Shown one piece after another: positions 45,820-57,883 of a DNA stretch of 64,000 bases. This stretch comes from Megamerina dolium (lineage: Eukaryota > Arthropoda > Insecta > Diptera > Megamerinidae). The translations under genes were made by a program, and so were the position numbers. Within the stretch, counting starts at the first letter, position 1. Each line of letters opens with the position of its first letter. The DNA lies in NCBI GenBank assembly GCA_963854835.1, contig OY978529.1, positions 10,004,775-10,068,774 on the forward strand, in the 5' to 3' direction. Below the pieces are notes generated by a model. It saw only the letters and a list, made by a program, of their open reading frames with translations. It had not been told where the DNA came from and made no database searches.

Positions 45820-46150
45820 AAAAAAAAATATGTGGCGCTTAAACCCCCAAAGGGCTCATTGGCCGAGCTTCTCATCCATTACTGTTGTGCGTGTTAAATT
45901 TGGACAGTATTAGAAGGGACCTACTCATTTTAGCCGGTCCTGAACGGCATCACTTTTTCTGAGCTTTGTCACGGGGTTCTTTTTTTTAGAAGCTTTTTCA
46001 AGGCAAGTTGTTACTGTCGGAAGAATTGCCAATTGCTTGCCGACAGGTGGGTACCGTTCGATATAAAATTTGTTATGCATCAGCCGGTGATTGAACCACG
46101 ACCGACAGATTAGAAAGCCAACACACTAACCACTGAGCAACGGCACCCAT
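45820..46150 (-). mobile_element. tRNA-derived SINE, copy G
   Basis: Minus-strand copy with small internal deletions, flanked by ATTATAAA (45812-45819 and 46151-46158). A run of A on plus (T on minus) sits at the tail side. Its head is altered (GAGCAACGG at the A box), so it is probably transcriptionally dead. Confidence 0.88.
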
Positions 46151-46239
46151 ATTATAAAGATTATAGAGAATGCAATTTAACATCTAGTCATCCGATTTTA
46201 AAGATCTTTCTTTTAATGGATCCACAAGATCTGTTCCTT

Positions 46240-46545
46240 TATAAAAGGAGTGTTCTCGTACTCCAAGTTATCAAAAGTTATTACAAACTATCACAGTTTT
46301 CGCGTTCTCGTACTCCAAAAACCTGCAAAGTAGGGGAAATTAAGAGAACAAAATTTCAGTTTCAGAGGAAGTTGCAAATATTTACTGGGTAAATTTGTAC
46401 TTGTAGACATTTGCAATTTAGAACAACAGCTGATCGCAAACAAACGAACAATTGTAATTTACTTAGTGGAATATCAGCTGTTCGTGACACTCGCAGGTTT
46501 TTGCTGGTTTTGCGTTCTCGTACTTTTTCATATATTTTTCTCTCT
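46240..46545. repeat. Palindromic repeat with GTTCTCGTACT ends
   Basis: Arms contain AAAAACCTGC at about 46318-46327 and its complement GCAGGTTTTT at about 46494-46503. Nearer the centre, CAACAGCTGATCG (about 46425) pairs with ATCAGCTGTTCG (about 46472). GTTCTCGTACT occurs three times on the plus strand (about 46251, 46304, 46513). This may be a foldback or MITE-like unit. No target duplication found. Confidence 0.4.
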
Positions 46546-47692
46546 GCGAGCGAATGGTGTCAATTTCTGAGAAATTTTTTTGCTGGATAATTTTTACTGG
46601 AAATGTACGAAAATGGACCTAAAATTGTTGAGCTTATGGAAACTTGCTGCTCCTAGTAAAATTTTCGGACATTATGCAAGAGGTGTAGATATGGGGAAGT
46701 ATGTTCAAAGGAAATGCAAAAGAGGAGTCAAGCATATATTTCCCTACTCTAGAGACGATTTCTGTTCCTGCTTGCGAAATATTTGACGATTGTCGAATGT
46801 TTTTCGGTCATTTTATATGGGCGTTTCCTTAACCCTTTGAGTATATTTGACCATTGTAATGGACACGATGCTCAAAAGCATAAAAATAATTGTATTTGGT
46901 TTGTTTTTTTTTTAGCGATGTTTTTGTAATTACATTTTTATGTGTAAATATGACTGCTTTGTTAAAATTAATATAGAAAATATAAATAGTTCTGGTCAGG
47001 ATTGGATTATAGTGTATATGGCGAAATGGATTTATCACATTTTGCTAAGCCAATGCACTACTAACTTCTCAATGAACATAATAGAGATCGTGTGTTTACA
47101 TCGGCTGGTCGCTTGGTTGAAGTAGGCTGTATTTTTTTTTTTTTTGGGTGTAGTGATATAAATATTTCGATTGGACATTTGCATAACTGTAGTATGGTGT
47201 ATGTATATACCTATATACATATATAAATTCACAAGAGCAACAGATAATGAAACTATTGAAAAGCAGATATTTTGTAAATATAATAATAAAAAATATAAAA
47301 ATAATGCATATACTAAATATATGTATTCGTATGTTTGGACGGAAATTAATATACAAAACAATTGAAGCAACAGAGAACATCCTGTTCCAAGATAATCGCA
47401 GAGACAATAACAATGCAAACTGAATGCAAAATGAATGAGGATCACAGAATTAAGAATAGAAGGGTCGGTCATCATAATACACGCAACTTTGTTTACTGAC
47501 TTCCGTTCGTTCCTAGTTTAAATACATAAATAATATTTGGTAAGTTAAAAATCTGTAATTTTTCTTATGCTTGGTTTTGGTTATCGTCCTCACCAAACTT
47601 AATTTTTTTGTTATAGAAATTTCAAGATTAACTTTTTATTTTAAAAGTTCAGTGTTTCTGAAGTTGTCGGTGCATTTCTAATATACTAAGTA
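46546..47692. other. No gene identified
   Basis: A plus frame at 46580-46786 (MDLKLLSLWKLAAPSKIFGH, then GVDMGKYVQRKCKRGVKHIF) is unassigned. Minus-strand frames over 47035-47475 are hydrophobic and AT-driven. Nothing else is seen. Confidence 0.35.
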
Positions 47693-49533
47693 CAGGGTGA
47701 TTTTTTGGCAACATTGCTTCTGGCAACACTGCTTCTGGCAGCTCAGCTGTTTTCGTGTAACATATTACTGTCAAACATGTTCAGTTTGGTCTATAATTTA
47801 ACCATGAATCGACTTACAAACGAACAACGCTTGCAGATTATTGAATTTTATTATCAAAATTCATGCTCGTGCACTTCTTCCATTTTATGGCCAGTTTGGG
47901 CCACCTTCTTGTGACTAAATTTCACACCAAATTTACATTATTGGACATTACAGCACCAACACGCATACGTAGAGTGCGGACAGAGGAAAATATCGCAGCT
48001 GTATCCGCCAGTGTTGTTGATGACCGTGAATTATCGATTCGGCGTCGTTCGCACCAATTGGACCTGTGTTACTCCATTACGTAGAAAAATTTGCGGAAGA
48101 CTTTTGGTGTAAAAAATTGCCGTATTTGGTGTGAAGAGCAGCCAGAAGCATTTCAAGAATTGCCAATGCATCCCAAAATATGCACTGTTTGGTGTGGATT
48201 ACGGGCTGGTGGCATCATTGGATCGTACTTTTCCAAAGACGACGAAGGCAGGAAGGTTACTGTGAATAGCGAGCGCTACCGTGCGATGATTCCAAACTTT
48301 TTTTTGCCCAAAATGGAATCGATTCTCTTGAAACCTGGCTAGCAAAATGGCGTATAAAAGTCAATGAATCAAAGAGCGTACATGTAACCTTCACGCTAAG
48401 GCCAGATACATGTCCCCCACTTAAAATTAATAGCCAATCAGTTCCACAATGTTCCTCAACAAAGTACTTGGGTATTCACCTCGACAGAAGGCTGACCTGG
48501 AAAAATCACATAGAGGCAAAGAAAACTCAGATCAAGCTTAAAATTAATCAGTTATGGCGGCTGTTACACAAAAGATCAAAGTTGAATCTCGAATACAAAG
48601 TGCTAGTATATAAAGCAATCCTGAAGCCAATCTGGACTTATGGTATTCAGTTTTAGGGCACCGCATCTCCCTCAAATATCGAAAAATTGCAGCGAATACA
48701 ATCCAAGAGTCTGGGAATTATTGTAAACGCGCCTTGGTATATGAGGAACGTTAACATCCATCGAGATTTAAATGTACCCACAATTTCTGAGGAAGTTGCA
48801 ATGTCTTGCAGAAGCTACATTCAAAAATTACACAGTCATCCGAATACCCTTGCCAGGCAATTGTTGCTGAGCACAGGGCTTCGTCGATTAAAAAGAAAAG
48901 ACACACTGAATATACCTCGCGTCTCAACAAATTGTGATGGAACGTTGGGAATATCACATAATTTTAGTTAGTTTGTAAGATTTGATCACTTATTGTTAGT
49001 TTCTAAGTAAATTTACAAAGATCCAATAAATAAAACTTGAAAAAAAAAAATAAATAAAAATGGAACAGCTAGACTTGGTTGACATGTGGTTTCAACAAGA
49101 CGGTCCCAGATGCCACACATCACGCGAAACAGTGGCCCAATTGAGAGGCGAGTTCGGTGAACAGTTTATTTCACGTTTGGGGCCGGTCAATTGCCCGCCT
49201 AAATCGTGCGATTTAACGCTTTTAGACTATTTTTTGTGGGGCTATGTTAAGGCTTATGTCTATAGTGATAAGCCCTCAACGGCTGACGCACTGGAAGCCA
49301 ATATTGAAGAATTTATTCGTGAGATACCGGCCGATATGTTGGAGAGAGTATGCCACTATATGCGTATGAACCATTTGAGGCTCAGCCGCGGTCAACATTT
49401 ACATGAAATCGTCTTTAAACATTGAATTATATAGATCGTTCTATCGACTCAAATAAAGATTTCATATATTTCTCTAAATTTTATGTGTTCTTTTTTTTAA
49501 ATCAAATCCGAAAGCTCTTAAAAAATAACCCTG
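47693..49533 (+). mobile_element. DD41D mariner-like element, interrupted by a Jockey fragment
   Basis: Left end CAGGGTGATTTTTT; right end, inverted, CAGGGTTATTTTTTAAGAGC. It carries the IS630-Tc1-mariner transposase. The N-terminus (MNRLTNEQRLQIIEFYYQN, DUF4817-type HTH region) is deleted into DITAPTRIRRVRTEENIAAV. Then ENIAAVSASVVDDRELSIRR, a second deletion, and ELPMHPKICTVWCGLRAGGI lead up to the insertion. After it, the catalytic C-terminus (49060-49425) reads DLVDMWFQQDGPRCHTSRET and CDLTLLDYFLWGYVKAYVYS, then the tail RGQHLHEIVFKH. I count 41 residues between the two Asp. The outer right TA is mutated to TT. Confidence 0.93.
48319..49056 (+). pseudogene. Jockey-clade non-LTR fragment inserted in the mariner
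   Basis: A 5'-truncated insertion flanked by a 9-bp duplication AAAATGGAA (48310-48318 and 49057-49065). It encodes the RT thumb and C-terminus: AKWRIKVNESKSVHVTFTLR, KYLGIHLDRRLTWKNHIEAK, KPIWTYGIQF and a stop. It continues QRIQSKSLGIIVNAPWYMRN, then GLRRLKRKDTL. It ends in an A-rich tail (49041-49056). It is the same family as the 15.1-16.7 kb fragment. Confidence 0.92.
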
Positions 49534-49689
49534 TTTATAAAATTGTCTTATTTATAATTCGAGGACACTGTAACGAAAAGTACTTAACTCTTTCTTCTTC
49601 GATTTCTCTTCTCCTCCCTTCGATATGTGTATATTTGTGCTATTAGTTACCATATTTCGTATTGCGGCCAAGTCGATCAGATTCATTCT

Positions 49690-50390
49690 GTGATTCTAGA
49701 TGTTCTGGTGGAAGCTAAATTTTCTGAAAATTAGATCAAAAGTACCTTCTTTACCAACCCTGGCATTAAAGTCGTTAAGCACGATTTTGATATCGTAGCG
49801 AGGGCAGTGGTCTGAAGCTTCTTCAAGGCGTTGAAGAAACATGGGAACATATACATAAATCTGATGTTGAAAATGTTTGCCCTGATCCAGATTGTGGCCA
49901 TACGTTCGTTCGCAGGCGTGAACGAATTCTGATACTAGTTCGTGCTTTTCTTCATGGCAACTGTAATGTATAACACAGGCTGGACTTGTCGCGAACACTT
50001 ATCGAGGACATCAATTAGATATCAGCATAGGGGCACCTTTCCTATAGAGCGATCGAAAATTCCAGGTTATCCGAGGCAATTTTATATTTTTCATTTCGAA
50101 TCAGCCTAACGCACAGCCTCTAACCTAAGAAGTTTTTATCACTCACTTCACTCACATTCTCATTCAACCAGCGGGTGACACGAAGACGTTGCCCGGTGGT
50201 CACCACGTCGAGGATCCCCATTGAAAATGAAAGTGCTATCACGTAGGAGGCAGAACATGGTAAGGAACAAAAGCTGAAAGTCTACACCACGCATTTTCGC
50301 ATCAGCGCGTTCTAAGCTTTTCTGCATTTTTGATTTCTTGGCTATCAAAATCAGCTGACTTGTTTGCCTGACGCATATGATATTCACAAA
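49690..50390 (-). mobile_element. RTE-like non-LTR element, endonuclease-region fragment
   Basis: Minus frame 49998-49696 contains RLEEASDHCPRYDIKIVLND, then FNARVGKEGTF. This is the APE-type endonuclease motif GDFN-AK/RVG region with the catalytic Asp-x-Asn changed to LNDFNARVG. 5' of it (50060-50390) are frames such as ADAKMRGVDFQLLFLTMFCL that fit the preceding, non-conserved part. It is likely the same broad family as the 3' fragments elsewhere. It complements them, because no copy in the window has both ends. Confidence 0.65.
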
Positions 50391-52225
50391 AGTATCAAGT
50401 ATATTTACGTTCCCACTCTACGTTTTTGAGGCATCTTATGCTTTGCGCTATGTAACTTGGCCCATTTAAGTACACTGATTCTACATTTTTTGACAGACGC
50501 GTAAGGTGCGAAATAGCATACAACGCGTGATGTGGACTTTCAGCTTAAGAAATAACTACCTTTGATGTGTAGTTGTCTACACAAGGAACAAAGTGAATTC
50601 GAGAGTCACTACTACACTACGACTCTATCGTCTACACTTATATACATATATATGTATATCTAACAATGGCCGCATGTACACAGCGTACTTGTAATCAATA
50701 ATCTCAGAAACAGATGTAATTTGGGATTATGAACACATTTCCACCCAATAAAATATCATTTAATATTTGATGTGGCCGAGCATGCAAAAGGGATACCTAA
50801 TTTCATACTTGATTTGAGTAGATCTATGGAAAAATTCTCCAAACTCACAAAGTGTCAACTGAGATGGGGATGATATTTGCTGCGGAAGCGGTTAAGGGTG
50901 ATTGTGCTCTCACATAGGGTTGTCAATTATTTAAGTTCTACAAAAACCGGTTATCAAATATGAATAATATTCGACATTCAATATTTTTTTACAATGATTT
51001 TTCAAATACAAATATGATACATATAATAAATTACCTGGTTAATCGGTTTATTTGATACTAATAAAATGCAATTGTGTATTTTTAATATTTCCTAAGAACG
51101 TTGTGATTTCATTTGATTGCTGCAATCAGAAAATTTGTTGTCGGTTTCAATTGGAATTGGACTCTTTGATTAATGTCGTTCTATTTTATCATTTAATAAA
51201 AACAACAATGTAAACAATTGAAACATCTGTTACACAGAGTTGCAATTACGAAAAATAATTTAATAATCATTTCTTTTGGAAAAATGTGATTTTTTCAACA
51301 AATTTATTAAGTAATTGACATAATCGATGTTTCGAGTGAAAATAGCCGAGTGAATTTGACTATTCGAATAACCACAAAAAAAAACCCGGTTTTGCATTAA
51401 CGAAACGACAACTCTAACATACATATGAGTACTTTTGAATGTGCAATGTAATTGCTACAATGGAATTATCCTTTAAATGGAACTAATTGCGAGTGGAATG
51501 GACTAAATTGAATCTGTAAATTGAGCTAGATTTCGTGTTTCAATTCATAGTGCGCGTATTAAACGGTTGTGGAGAATTATGATTTACGGTAATGCGAGAA
51601 CCATGGATGGAGGCATAACAACTACCTAATGTCATAATCGTTTGCATTTCATTTCGGATATACTCTGAAAATGTGACTATTGAAGATATTATTTTTTTGG
51701 TATTCTAACGATAATCAAATGATGAATAGTTTCTTAATAGACGAAGATAAATAAGTTAATGATATTGTGGTTGACGAATTTTTCAATTATACTTCAATAA
51801 CTCGTGTGTGTGTGTGTGTGTGCGATACTCTTGGTAATTTGACGACCACCATCAATCCTACAATTGTCGAATGCCAATATTGGGCATATGAACACTTTCT
51901 ACTCAAAGTGAGATAGAAAGAGAAAAATGAGTACACTCTTCCACTTATGCCAACTCTGGAATTTATTGTTCGACCAGCCATTTCATTTGCATATTTATGA
52001 ATATGTTATCTTTAACGTTAGCAAAGTTCACCTGTGCAGGGGTGAAGACGCATGTTAATGTATCTTATGTGAGCGGCTCATTTGGGGTGCGATTGTGTTT
52101 GCTGTTTGTAGCTTTTCGGACTGTTTAGAGCGATTGCAAAAAGGACACCCACATATATCGGCAGGGTGGAAGAGGGTACAGTGCGTACTTTATGTTTTTC
52201 TTTCTTTTTTCAGCTTTTGCATATT
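50391..52225. other. No gene seen; possible TIR element at 50926-51415 and a (GT)n run
   Basis: A TAGGGTTGTCAATTA start at about 50926 and, from the right at about 51415, TAGAGTTGTCGTTTC suggest a relative of the 40.57 kb element. An uninterrupted GT repeat lies at 51803-51822. No coding evidence. Confidence 0.4.
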
Positions 52226-52227
52226 CA

Positions 52228-52230
<3 letters not shown>

Positions 52231-52258
<28 letters not shown>
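52231..52258. repeat. (TC)n microsatellite
   Basis: About 14 TC units. The Arg/Glu-repeat frame on the minus strand comes from this repeat. Confidence 0.97.
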
Positions 52259-52535
52259 GTCCTTCTAGACTCGTTATTTTGAAGGAATGTGACATTAATG
52301 TAGGCTTTTGCATGTACATTTCTTATTTGCACGAGTGAGTTTGTGTGTTGAACTAAGACAAGCATAGACATTGGTCACGAACGGAAGTACTGATAAGGAC
52401 TCAATGTTTTATTTCGCTGTCGTGTTTAATGTCTTTTTGTCGTGTTCAATGTCTTGTGCTCCAACCACGTACATCAAATGTGTTCAGAAACCCAAATTCA
52501 TCTACATACTGGCATATACCACATACACACTGGCA

Positions 52536-53003
<468 letters not shown>

Positions 53004-53412
53004 TTGAAATCCTCAAAATACAAGTGGGGTATGTTCCACATTTTGAGTTCATCAATAAATTAGCGACCCAGTGTGGACATCCTCCTGCTTGCCAATGCAG
53101 GACACTGGCACACTATGTGCGCCGCTGTCTCTGCCTCTTCCATGCATAATCTGCAAATATCAGCATCCTCCTCATCAACAAGACCCATCTTGCTGAGGTG
53201 GTACCTGAAATTGCCATGCCCAGTTATTAATGCAGTCAACCAGCTTAGAGTTAATCGTCCTAGACTGAGAGCCCTCCCCGATTCACTGCCCTTTGATAGC
53301 CTCAACGAAGCCTTTGCCTGTCTACAAGTGGATAAGTTTTCCCATCTCGTGAGATGGAGTTTTTTTATTCACTCTTCGACTTTGCCTTCACTGTCCCGTT
53401 GCTAGAAGCAAC
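53004..53412 (-). pseudogene. C-terminal fragment of an RNase-H-group non-LTR element
   Basis: The minus frame 53305-53060 reads LGRLTLSWLTALITGHGNFR, then YHLSKMGLVDEEDADICRLC and MEEAETAAHIVCQCPALASR. This is the Cys-rich tail (C-x2-C...H...C) seen in the two other RNase-H elements of the window. Upstream (53340-53410) is EEWIKK-like linker sequence. RNase H itself is not present. Confidence 0.85.
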
Positions 53413-53789
53413 TATTGGTTCCGGTCCATAAAATTCAGCTTCAGATTGCAAAGCTTAAACTTGCTTTGATTGTACAAAACTTTCTTTTTTCGCTTTCTCT
53501 ATTATTTCTATTTTATTTATTTATTAATCTTGCTTATGAAACTAACAACAAATAATAAAATCCTATAAACTGAGGTTATATTCTGTTGATTCGACAGCAG
53601 TGTGTAGATCAATTACATTTGAGCATTAATTAGAAATTAAAAATAAAATGGCAATGTTTATAAGTCATGAAGGACTTTTGAGGCACAAGATATATTGTAT
53701 ATGATTTTTAAAAGTCATGAAAAACCTTAATGCACGCGATATGTTTGATTTGTATGGTGATTAAAGTATCTATGTAGAGCACATCATGT
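53413..53789. other. No gene seen
   Basis: AT-rich, with A-rich motifs. Confidence 0.5.
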
Positions 53790-54965
53790 AATCGTAAGGG
53801 ATTACACCAAGTCTAAAATATTTTTCTTCTCAGACGTTTGCTGTATTTGAGCTTAAGGAGCTCTCTGGCGCTAAAGTGTTAGGATGATTTTTTTAGTCGT
53901 TCAGGGTAACGTTGGCAATATTTTTTTATATCTATATAGTGTCAATCTGAAGGTCCTTCTGTATAGTGGTATTACTGATGTGCCAAGGAGCTCTGTAAAT
54001 AGTTCCAAGAATTCTAGACTGACCATGTTGAATTTTCTCAATATTTTAGTTTATTATTAAGGCACAATTTAGGTGCCTTTCCAATTGGCCAATGGAGTTC
54101 AGCTGCTTTCAATTTAGCATGCATTTGCTTAGTATCAATATGTTTTTTCCAGTAAAGCCTTCTGTCAAAATGAAAGCCTAGATAAGTCACTCGTTTCTTT
54201 TTTTGTGGTATATTTTCACCAATAATTTGTAGTTTTTTAGTGGATACACCACACATGTAGGGACGACGAAGGCTTTTTTTACCCCACCTCAACGCCAAAA
54301 AAAGAAACTGGGATTGCCATAGACACACAAGATTGCTGTATCGTCTGCAAATGTTGAAGTGAAGAGACTGCTGTGGGTTTCTTGGTAGATCTGAGCTGTA
54401 GATTAGATATAAAAAAGTACCTAAGACGCTTCCTTGCGGGATTATAGCCATTATCGTACGTGTTTGATTGAAATACGATCCTTGCTTAATTATAAACTTT
54501 CTATCGAAAAGATAGCTCTTCAATATTTTTTAAATCTTATCAGGAAAAAAGTCGATTTTGTAGAGTAGACCAAGAATACTGCTAAACACTACTGCTTTGC
54601 TTCGAACGCTTTTGTAATGTTTGATACGATTCAGTGAACTTGTTCTAGTGTATCTCCATAGTTTTTTAAAAACTTTGGATAGAATAGCCAACAGACTAAT
54701 AGGCAGGTACGAGGTTACATTAGTAGAGTATTTTCCAGGTTTTGGAATGATAGTTTTTTGGAAAATATTCCATATTGATGGAAAATAACAAAGGCGTGGT
54801 ATTGCATTCAATATTTGCAGGAGCTGTTTTACAGCTCTTGGAGATATCTCGACAATTATTTCGGAACTTATTTTGTCATAGCCTGCAGCTTTTTTAATGT
54901 TTAATTATTTTATGATTTCATTAAGTTCCTTCCTCACAAATCTTTGACAAAACTATATTTTTCAA
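53790..54965 (-). pseudogene. Jockey-clade reverse transcriptase, degenerate
   Basis: Read leftward, it starts with KKAAGYDKISSEIIVEISP (54945-54880), equivalent to KKAPGHNNIS of the 15 kb copy. Then IPRLCYFPSIWNIFQKTIIP, PGKYSTNVTSYLPISLLAIL, GSYFNQTRTIMAIIPQGSVL and GTFLYLIYSSDLPRNPQQSL follow. The catalytic ADD region is frameshifted (HFNICRRYSNLV, around 54330). The thumb survives as KRVTYLGFHFDRRLYWKKHI. Past the stop near 54040, decayed sequence (RILGTIYRAPWHISNTTIQK) continues to about 53790. Many stops. Confidence 0.88.
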
Positions 54966-55334
54966 AAGTAGGCCGAATTATAAATGAGTAACACTACTTA
55001 TTTATAGGGCAACGGTAAAATTTCTCAAATATGTTAAATTCTCTGCTCTCTTTCTCGCTCTCTCGGTCATCGACAGGAAGAGGATATTGGTTTCTAAATC
55101 AGCTGATTACCGTAAACAAAACAAAAAAACTTTTAACAAAATGACTTGTTGAGCCCTGGAGCTTCAGGCCTATAATTGAAAATATTCCTTTATATGAAAG
55201 ATAGGACATTTTCGAATTGGCCCATTTGTTGACAAATATAATCGCAAATACCAAGTTTCAGATTCATGGATTTTTACTTTATGGAAGCATATTTTTATGA
55301 GAGGTAGCCATAATTTTTATCCATGTTAGCCTAT
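54966..55334. other. No gene seen
   Basis: AT-rich with a CTCTCTTTCTCGCTCTC pyrimidine tract near 55045. Confidence 0.45.
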
Positions 55335-55440
55335 TTTCGAGTTTATTAGTTAGTTCATATTGTATAATAATACGTAGTGAGATTCAGAATGATAAAACAT
55401 ATGATAAATTTTCACACGTAGTATTTTCGGGTATGCTTGT
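55335..55440 (+). repeat. Inverted repeat arm 1
   Basis: A segment containing GTGAGATTCAGAATGATAAA and AATTTTCACACGTAGTATTT, present in inverted orientation at 58418-58500 with few differences. The pair does not flank a recognised element. Confidence 0.85.
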
Positions 55441-55619
55441 TCTTTGCTAACACAAGGTTAGTGTTTCAGTTCTATAGCTTTATAACTATTTATCCGAACA
55501 AAGTAGTTAATATATTTACGATCCAAAATATATTTTTATATGTGAGGTAGGCATGGTTTTCTTTCGATTTCGGCCAGTCACGAGCTCATTTGTTTGTTGG
55601 CAAAAATAATATTATCAGG

Positions 55620-56610
55620 TTAGTCCATAAGTTCGTTCTTAGGTGATTTTAAAATAAATAAAAAATAAGTTTTCTGTATTTATTAATCAATAATATATTT
55701 TCCTGCATTATTTACAATGTCTTCCCAACGTTTAGGCAAATTTTTAATACCCTGCTCGAAAAATTGTTTGCCCTTGGAGCCAAAATACGCGTCGATATCC
55801 CATTTTATAGTTTCTTTTGAGGTGTAGTTTCTTATTACTTAAATGGGATTGAAGTCCGCGGAAAATGTGATAATCGCAAGGTGCAATATCCGGAGAGTGT
55901 AGTGGATGCGGCATTAGCTCCCATCCGAGCTCGTTCAACTTGCCTAAGGTCTGTCTTGCGGTTTGCGGTCTTGCATTGTCATGGTGAAAAAAAAAACTTT
56001 GCGTCTATTGACTAAAGATGATCGATTTTTTTTTCAAGTGCTTCATTGAGTTTGGATAGTTTATGGCAATAATAATCAGTTGTGATCGTCTGGTTTGGTT
56101 CCAGCAGATCAAAATAAATGATACCGGCCATAACCCACCAACGGGAGGCCATCTCTGGGGGTTGATTCTGATGTTTCATCTTTATCTAACCACTGGCGTT
56201 TGCGAACAGAATTATTGTAAAGGACTCATTTTTCGTCCCCAGTAACAATATGGTTTAAAAAACTCTCATTTTTAAGTTGAGAACACACATTCACTCTCCG
56301 CTGAAGGTTTGCACCGGAAAGTTTATTCGGAACATATTTTCCCAGCTTTGGAACCTTGCTCAATTGAACCAGGTGCCTGTAAACTGTTGAATGTGATGAA
56401 TTTTAACCTTCCAGCCATCATATCGACTGTCAAAATTGGCTCAGCTTCCACGAGTTCCAGGAAGGTGTGGATGTTGAAGACCTCAGGACAACCAGAGCGT
56501 GGGGCATCCTCAACGTCAAAATCACCACTTTGGAATTTGGAAAACCACTTTTGCGCCGTTGAGTTGCGTTTATTTCTGCAGCGGGAGTTATTGCATTTTT
56601 CCACTTTTAT
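55620..56610 (-). pseudogene. mariner transposase, internally deleted
   Basis: Right half (5'): minus frame 56724-56323 has NSTAQKWFSKFQSGDFDVED, then APRSGCPEVFNIHTFLELVE, the HTH domain. Left half: 55938-55744 has MNELGWELMPHPLHSPDIAP, then CDYHIFRGLQSHLSNKKLHL with the third catalytic Asp region. The middle, 55950-56310, is frame-broken. The 3' terminus near 55622 (TTAGTCCATAAGTTCGTTC) looks like a mariner inverted repeat. The matching 5' end is not visible. Confidence 0.85.
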
Positions 56611-56768
56611 AAAAAAAAAAAAATACAAAGTATGCCTCTTATACCTTTTTGATGTTACAAACGTAAATACAAACTTAATATACCCTTGACTCTTTGGGTG
56701 TAGAGTATAAACCAAATTAAACATAAATTATGCAAAATAATTATTTATTATTGTATTAAATATTGTTA

Positions 56769-57122
56769 AAAAATAAAATAAATATGTGGCACTTAAAGAC
56801 CCGAAGGGCTCATTGGCCGAGCTTCTCTTCAATTACTGCTGTGCGCGTTAAATTTTGGACAGTATTTGAAGGGACCTGCTTATTTTAGCCGGTTCCGAAC
56901 GGCAGGACCCTTGCGATATCACTTTTTCTGAGCTTTGTCACAGAGTTCTTTCATGGCAAGTTCTTACTGTCGGAAGAATTGCCAATTGCTTGCCGATAGG
57001 TGGGCACCGTTCGAAAGAAAAATCTTTTTTTCGATATTAAATTTGTTATGCATGAGCCGGAGATTGAACCACGACCTACAGATCAGAAGTCCAACACACT
57101 AACCACTGAGCCACGACACAGC
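56769..57122 (-). mobile_element. tRNA-derived SINE, copy H
   Basis: Full-length minus-strand copy flanked by ATATTGTTA (56760-56768 and 57123-57131). The head is altered (CACTGAGCCACGACAC on plus). Confidence 0.92.
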
Positions 57123-57383
57123 ATATTGTTAGAATAGATATTAATTGAATATATTGAATCATCCCGGGATAAATGGACTTATGGGTTTATGGGCGATGGG
57201 TGGGTCTGTAATGGTCAGTAATAGAATGAGCAAAAAAATGCATTGCATTCGTTCGCTCGATTTCTGAAGCATTATAACATCCATCATCTGTTATGTATTG
57301 TATATAACCTCTCGTAAGGAGGCAATTTACCCCTTCCTAGTACGTGCACACGTTAAATTCGCTAGTTGCGAATGCGAAGAAAG

Positions 57384-57395
57384 TATATTTAAAAG
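57384..57395 (+). promoter_or_regulatory. Candidate TATA box
   Basis: TATATTTAAAAG lies about 30 bp upstream of CACCAAGGGTTAGTG, a possible start region, and about 75 bp upstream of a strong splice donor. It fits the downstream gene model. Confidence 0.4.
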
Positions 57396-57553
57396 GGATT
57401 AGCGAAGTTCACCAAGGGTTAGTGAATACGGTAATTCGTCGATAACAACACTTATTGCAGGGTAAGTTGTGATCTATATACTATTGTACGTATCTTAGTT
57501 AATATATTTGTGTATGCATTTAAGAAAAGAGAATTAAAATATACAAATATTAT

Positions 57554-57883
57554 ATGTTTCCGGTACAAAAGGATTTTACTGTACTATATACATATGTATA
57601 TATGATTATTTCTTTGAATACAATCAAATACCGGAATATTAAGTATGACATCAAGAAGTTTGAATTCAAAGCAGCTGCAGAGTGTACCTACCTAATGAAT
57701 ATAAAAAAGAAAAGGAAAAGTATGTATATGGTACTCACACGCTTTCGACAAATAATTCGAAATTCTGAACACTATCGAAATAGACATTTTCATAAAAATA
57801 CACAATATAAATATAATCGATTATTGGATGTGGTCAAGCGAAAAATTGAGAGAGTTATACGCTGCATTACGTATACAAATTAG
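57554..57883 (+). CDS. Candidate small basic protein gene, 109 aa, unidentified
   Basis: ATG at 57554 opens a frame to 57883. A model with a 5' UTR exon ends at CAGG/GTAAGT (57461) and a 63-bp intron ends at TTTAAG (57524). It is preceded by a TATA-like TATATTTAAAAG, as expected of a small fly gene. The product is Lys/Arg-rich and helical-looking: KKFEFKAAAECTYLMNIKKK, then RKSMYMVLTRFRQIIRNSEH and YKYNRLLDVVKRKIERVIRC. I have no secure homology. A faint resemblance to the N-terminal helical region of nucleolar NEPRO-like proteins is only a guess. A longer gene with more exons is possible. No poly(A) signal was pinned down. Confidence 0.38.
   Translation: MFPVQKDFTVLYTYVYMIISLNTIKYRNIKYDIKKFEFKAAAECTYLMNIKKKRKSMYMVLTRFRQIIRNSEHYRNRHFHKNTQYKYNRLLDVVKRKIERVIRCITYTN

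Noticed and set aside
47035..47475. 146-codon hydrophobic minus-strand frame
   Set aside because: AT-rich, low complexity, overlapped by another frame of equal quality and without motif or splice context.
51803..51822. Regulatory GT-rich element
   Set aside because: Plain GT microsatellite with no supporting context.
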